Assembly: GCA_934307185.1 (NCBI GenBank)
Contig: CAKRCJ010000094.1
Location: forward strand, 1 to 8,007
Reading direction: 5' to 3'
Length of the DNA: 8,007 nucleotides
Origin: an uncultured Roseburia sp.
Lineage (GTDB): Bacteria > Bacillota > Clostridia > Lachnospirales > Lachnospiraceae
Position 1 is the stretch's first letter. Each line of letters opens with the position of its first letter. Positions 6,583 to 8,007 of this stretch are shown here, piece by piece. The translations under genes were made by a program, and so were the position numbers. The notes under the pieces were generated by a model. That model made no database searches, was not told where the DNA came from, and saw only the letters and a program-made list of their open reading frames with translations.

Positions 6583-7164
6583 TTATTCTACTTCTTTATA
6601 ATCAATGTCTAAGGCTTCTGCTTCTTCTTTCATTGCTTTGGCTGCCTTTGCTGCCCTTGAAACAATCCAGAGGTCTGAAATTCCGTCATAGATTAACGCA
6701 ATTCCAATGAACTTCATCGCAAGGCTTACTACACCAAATGCATTTACAATACAGATAATTCCCAAAATAAGACTCACAATACCAAGCAGCATTGGTCCCC
6801 ACCATTTCTCGTAACCGTTGCCTTTTGTCTCAAATGCAACTTTAATGTCGCTGATACCATGGACTGCAAGAATTACACCTATTACGATTGGAATAATCAT
6901 CGCAATGTATTCCGGTTTCATAAAAAGCCAGATACCAACAAGAACTAATATCAATCCAAGCATTCCGGAAAAAGAGGTAAGTGTATGATTGACAAAATAT
7001 CCAATCAAATCCACAATTCCCATAACAACCAGTCCGGCCGCAAGAACCATACAAATTATATTAATCGTCTGATCCGACCACACAAATAAAACAACACCAA
7101 GCACGACACATAAAATTGCAGATAAAATAACATCTGCTTTTATCTTTTTCAACATTTCTTTCAT
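6583..7164 (-). CDS. DUF308/HdeD-family six-helix membrane protein
   Basis: A 193-residue integral membrane protein with helices near 11-29, 34-57, 66-82, 86-107, 122-142 and 146-167, then a charged cytoplasmic tail rich in Ala, Lys and Glu. It is built of three two-helix repeats, each ending in a similar motif: GIVDLIGYF (49-57), GISDIKVAF (103-111) and GISDLWIV (161-168), with an Asp at the same place each time. This layout is that of the DUF308/HdeD family. In E. coli HdeD is linked to acid resistance, but in Firmicutes the role is unknown, so no stress function is assigned here. ATG at 7164 has an SD, AAGGAG, about 7 bases upstream. It appears monocistronic, with its own promoter, a hairpin in the leader, and a palindromic terminator after the stop. 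Confidence 0.87.
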   Translation of the reverse strand: MKEMLKKIKADVILSAILCVVLGVVLFVWSDQTINIICMVLAAGLVVMGIVDLIGYFVNHTLTSFSGMLGLILVLVGIWLFMKPEYIAMIIPIVIGVILAVHGISDIKVAFETKGNGYEKWWGPMLLGIVSLILGIICIVNAFGVVSLAMKFIGIALIYDGISDLWIVSRAAKAAKAMKEEAEALDIDYKEVE

Positions 7165-7210
7165 TCTGCCACTCCTTCTTTCCTGTTATTTTAAAACTAT
7201 TATTTTCTTT

Positions 7211-7253
7211 GATTAGGGTGTCAAATTGAAAGCCACCTTTTGACACTTTAATC
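7211..7253. repeat. Inverted repeat in the leader of the DUF308 gene
   Basis: GATTAGGGTGTCAAA (7211-7225) pairs with 7239-7253 over 15 positions around a 13-base loop. Thirteen are Watson-Crick pairs and two are G-T, which are G-U pairs only in rightward RNA; in leftward RNA they become a C-A internal loop. The perfect core is GTGTCAAA/TTTGACAC. It lies between the predicted leftward start and the DUF308 gene, so it could be an operator or a leader structure. A T-rich run after the right arm would also let it stop rightward transcription. Confidence 0.6.
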
Positions 7254-7271
7254 TTTCTTTTTATACCGTGT

Positions 7272-7300
7272 ATCATACCATTTTTTTCAATCCGGGTAAA
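7272..7300 (-). promoter_or_regulatory. Predicted promoter of the DUF308 gene
   Basis: On the minus strand TTTACC (7300-7295, four of six) is followed by 17 bases and TATGAT (7277-7272, five of six). The start near 7265 would give a leader of about 100 bases that contains the inverted repeat at 7211-7253. Confidence 0.45.
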
Positions 7301-7341
7301 TATACAGCTTGCAAAAGAAGTATAAAAAATTTGTTAAATTA

Positions 7342-7370
7342 TTGACATTGCTAATTGCCTTGATTAGACT
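7342..7370 (+). promoter_or_regulatory. Predicted promoter of ybaK
   Basis: A perfect TTGACA (7342-7347), 17-base spacing and TAGACT (7365-7370, four of six to TATAAT). The start near 7377 leaves a leader of about 48 bases before the ATG at 7425. Confidence 0.6.
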
Positions 7371-7424
7371 ACAGGTGGAAAGAATGAATTAAGCCAGACA
7401 TTTTTTGAAAGGAAGTATTACGTT

Positions 7425-7916
7425 ATGGGAAAAGAAGTAAAAACGAATGCGATGCGCATTCTTGATAAAAATAAAATTCCTTATGAAATTATCAATTATG
7501 AATGTGATGAATTTATCGACGGCCTGCACACCGCAGAAGCCACAGGTGCTCCGGTAGAGCAGTCTTTTAAAACACTTGTCATGCTGGGAAAAAGCAAACA
7601 GTATTATGTTTTCGTTCTTCCGATTGCAGAGGAAGTCGATTTGAAGGTCGCAGCAAAAACAGTCGGAGAAAAATCAGTCGAAATGATACATGTAAAAGAC
7701 ATTACCGCAATTACCGGCTATGTCCGCGGCGGCTGCACTCCGCTTGGCATGAAGAAGCAGTTTCCTACCATTGTGCATGAGAGTGCAAAAAATTTCGATA
7801 AAATCTATATCAGTGGTGGACGGATTGGAACTTCTATTACCGTTAATCCGGATGCGCTGCTTGGGGTGGTGCGTGGAAAATATGCGGATATTATTGTGCA
7901 TGAAACCAGAGTTTAG
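7425..7916 (+). CDS. ybaK: Cys-tRNA(Pro) deacylase, YbaK/EbsC family
   Basis: A 163-residue protein of normal family length. It starts KTNAMRILDKNKIPYE, carries SFKTLVM with the conserved active-site Lys (K49), the hallmark RGGCTPLGMKKQFPT (101-115), and the SGGRIGTSITVNPDAL segment (130-144). YbaK proteins act in trans in the cytoplasm to hydrolyse Cys-tRNA(Pro), clearing prolyl-tRNA synthetase errors. The sequence is close to bacterial YbaK rather than to ProX or the INS editing domain of ProRS. ATG at 7425 follows AAAGGAAG, with 9 bases between. It is transcribed away from the DUF308 gene, from its own promoter, and the downstream neighbour is outside the window. Confidence 0.93.
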   Translation: MGKEVKTNAMRILDKNKIPYEIINYECDEFIDGLHTAEATGAPVEQSFKTLVMLGKSKQYYVFVLPIAEEVDLKVAAKTVGEKSVEMIHVKDITAITGYVRGGCTPLGMKKQFPTIVHESAKNFDKIYISGGRIGTSITVNPDALLGVVRGKYADIIVHETRV

Positions 7917-8007
7917 GTAGCGTAACGCCACAGATTTTGCGGCTATCGTCTTAGGGTAACGAACGGCAGCAGGAAAGAAATTTTACAATTTATTTTTACA
8001 CTACAAG
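7917..8007. other. Downstream spacer of ybaK, no gene recognised
   Basis: These 91 bases to the window edge have no supported reading frame and no clear terminator hairpin. The first part is more GC-rich than other spacers here. It holds two loosely similar stretches beginning TTAGG (7913-7933 and 7951-7972), both containing GTAACG and ending in CAG. Confidence 0.4.

Noticed and set aside
6510..6710. Rightward 66-residue frame across the palindrome
   Set aside because: It begins inside the terminator and runs antisense through the DUF308 gene; its Leu-rich product is what the reverse of a membrane-protein gene gives.
7239..7267. TTGACA (7240-7245) with TATACC 16 bases on, as a second ybaK promoter
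   Set aside because: The -10 is poor and the box is part of the hairpin arm. The promoter at 7342-7370 is closer and better spaced.
7061..7276. Leftward 71-residue frame upstream of and overlapping the DUF308 gene
   Set aside because: It has no SD, begins at about the predicted transcription start and reads the DUF308 gene in another frame.

Overview
The window looks like a chromosomal segment from a low-GC Firmicute, most likely a Lachnospiraceae-type gut Clostridium (Roseburia/Agathobacter-like). The signs are AT-rich spacers, strong AGGAGG-type ribosome sites, sigma-A-like TTGACA/TATAAT promoters, a DUF4080 B12-binding radical SAM protein and HD-GYP proteins of clostridial style. The taxonomic call is inference from protein style. 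I see no rRNA, tRNA, insertion sequence, CRISPR array or prophage gene. Every gene except the edge-truncated one is intact, and no gap between genes exceeds about 260 bases.

Left part, all on the minus strand (1-2655): a truncated DnaQ-like exonuclease overlaps by 4 bp (ATGA) with an upstream B12-binding radical SAM protein. Upstream of these lies an MntP-like membrane protein that ends in a strong hairpin terminator. The promoter of the radical SAM gene is built into that terminator hairpin.

Middle part (2768-6435): two cyclic-di-GMP-related units point away from each other. Leftward is a likely operon of a 76-residue protein of unknown function, a stand-alone HD-GYP phosphodiesterase and a TetR-family regulator. 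Rightward is a single gene encoding GAF-like, degenerate GGDEF and intact HD-GYP domains. The best promoters for the two units overlap almost completely, with -10 boxes one base apart, so the two units may exclude each other's transcription. This is the most system-like feature of the window. Both HD-GYP domains keep their catalytic motifs, whereas the GGDEF domain has lost its signature (GTDVF) and its I-site arginine. The locus therefore looks geared to breaking c-di-GMP down rather than making it.

Right part (6436-8007): a roughly 108-bp imperfect palindrome, probably a bidirectional terminator, separates the GAF-GGDEF-HD-GYP gene from a convergent DUF308/HdeD-like six-helix membrane protein. 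A 260-bp divergent spacer with two promoters and a 15-bp hairpin leads to ybaK, a Cys-tRNA(Pro) deacylase. The last 91 bases hold no recognisable gene.
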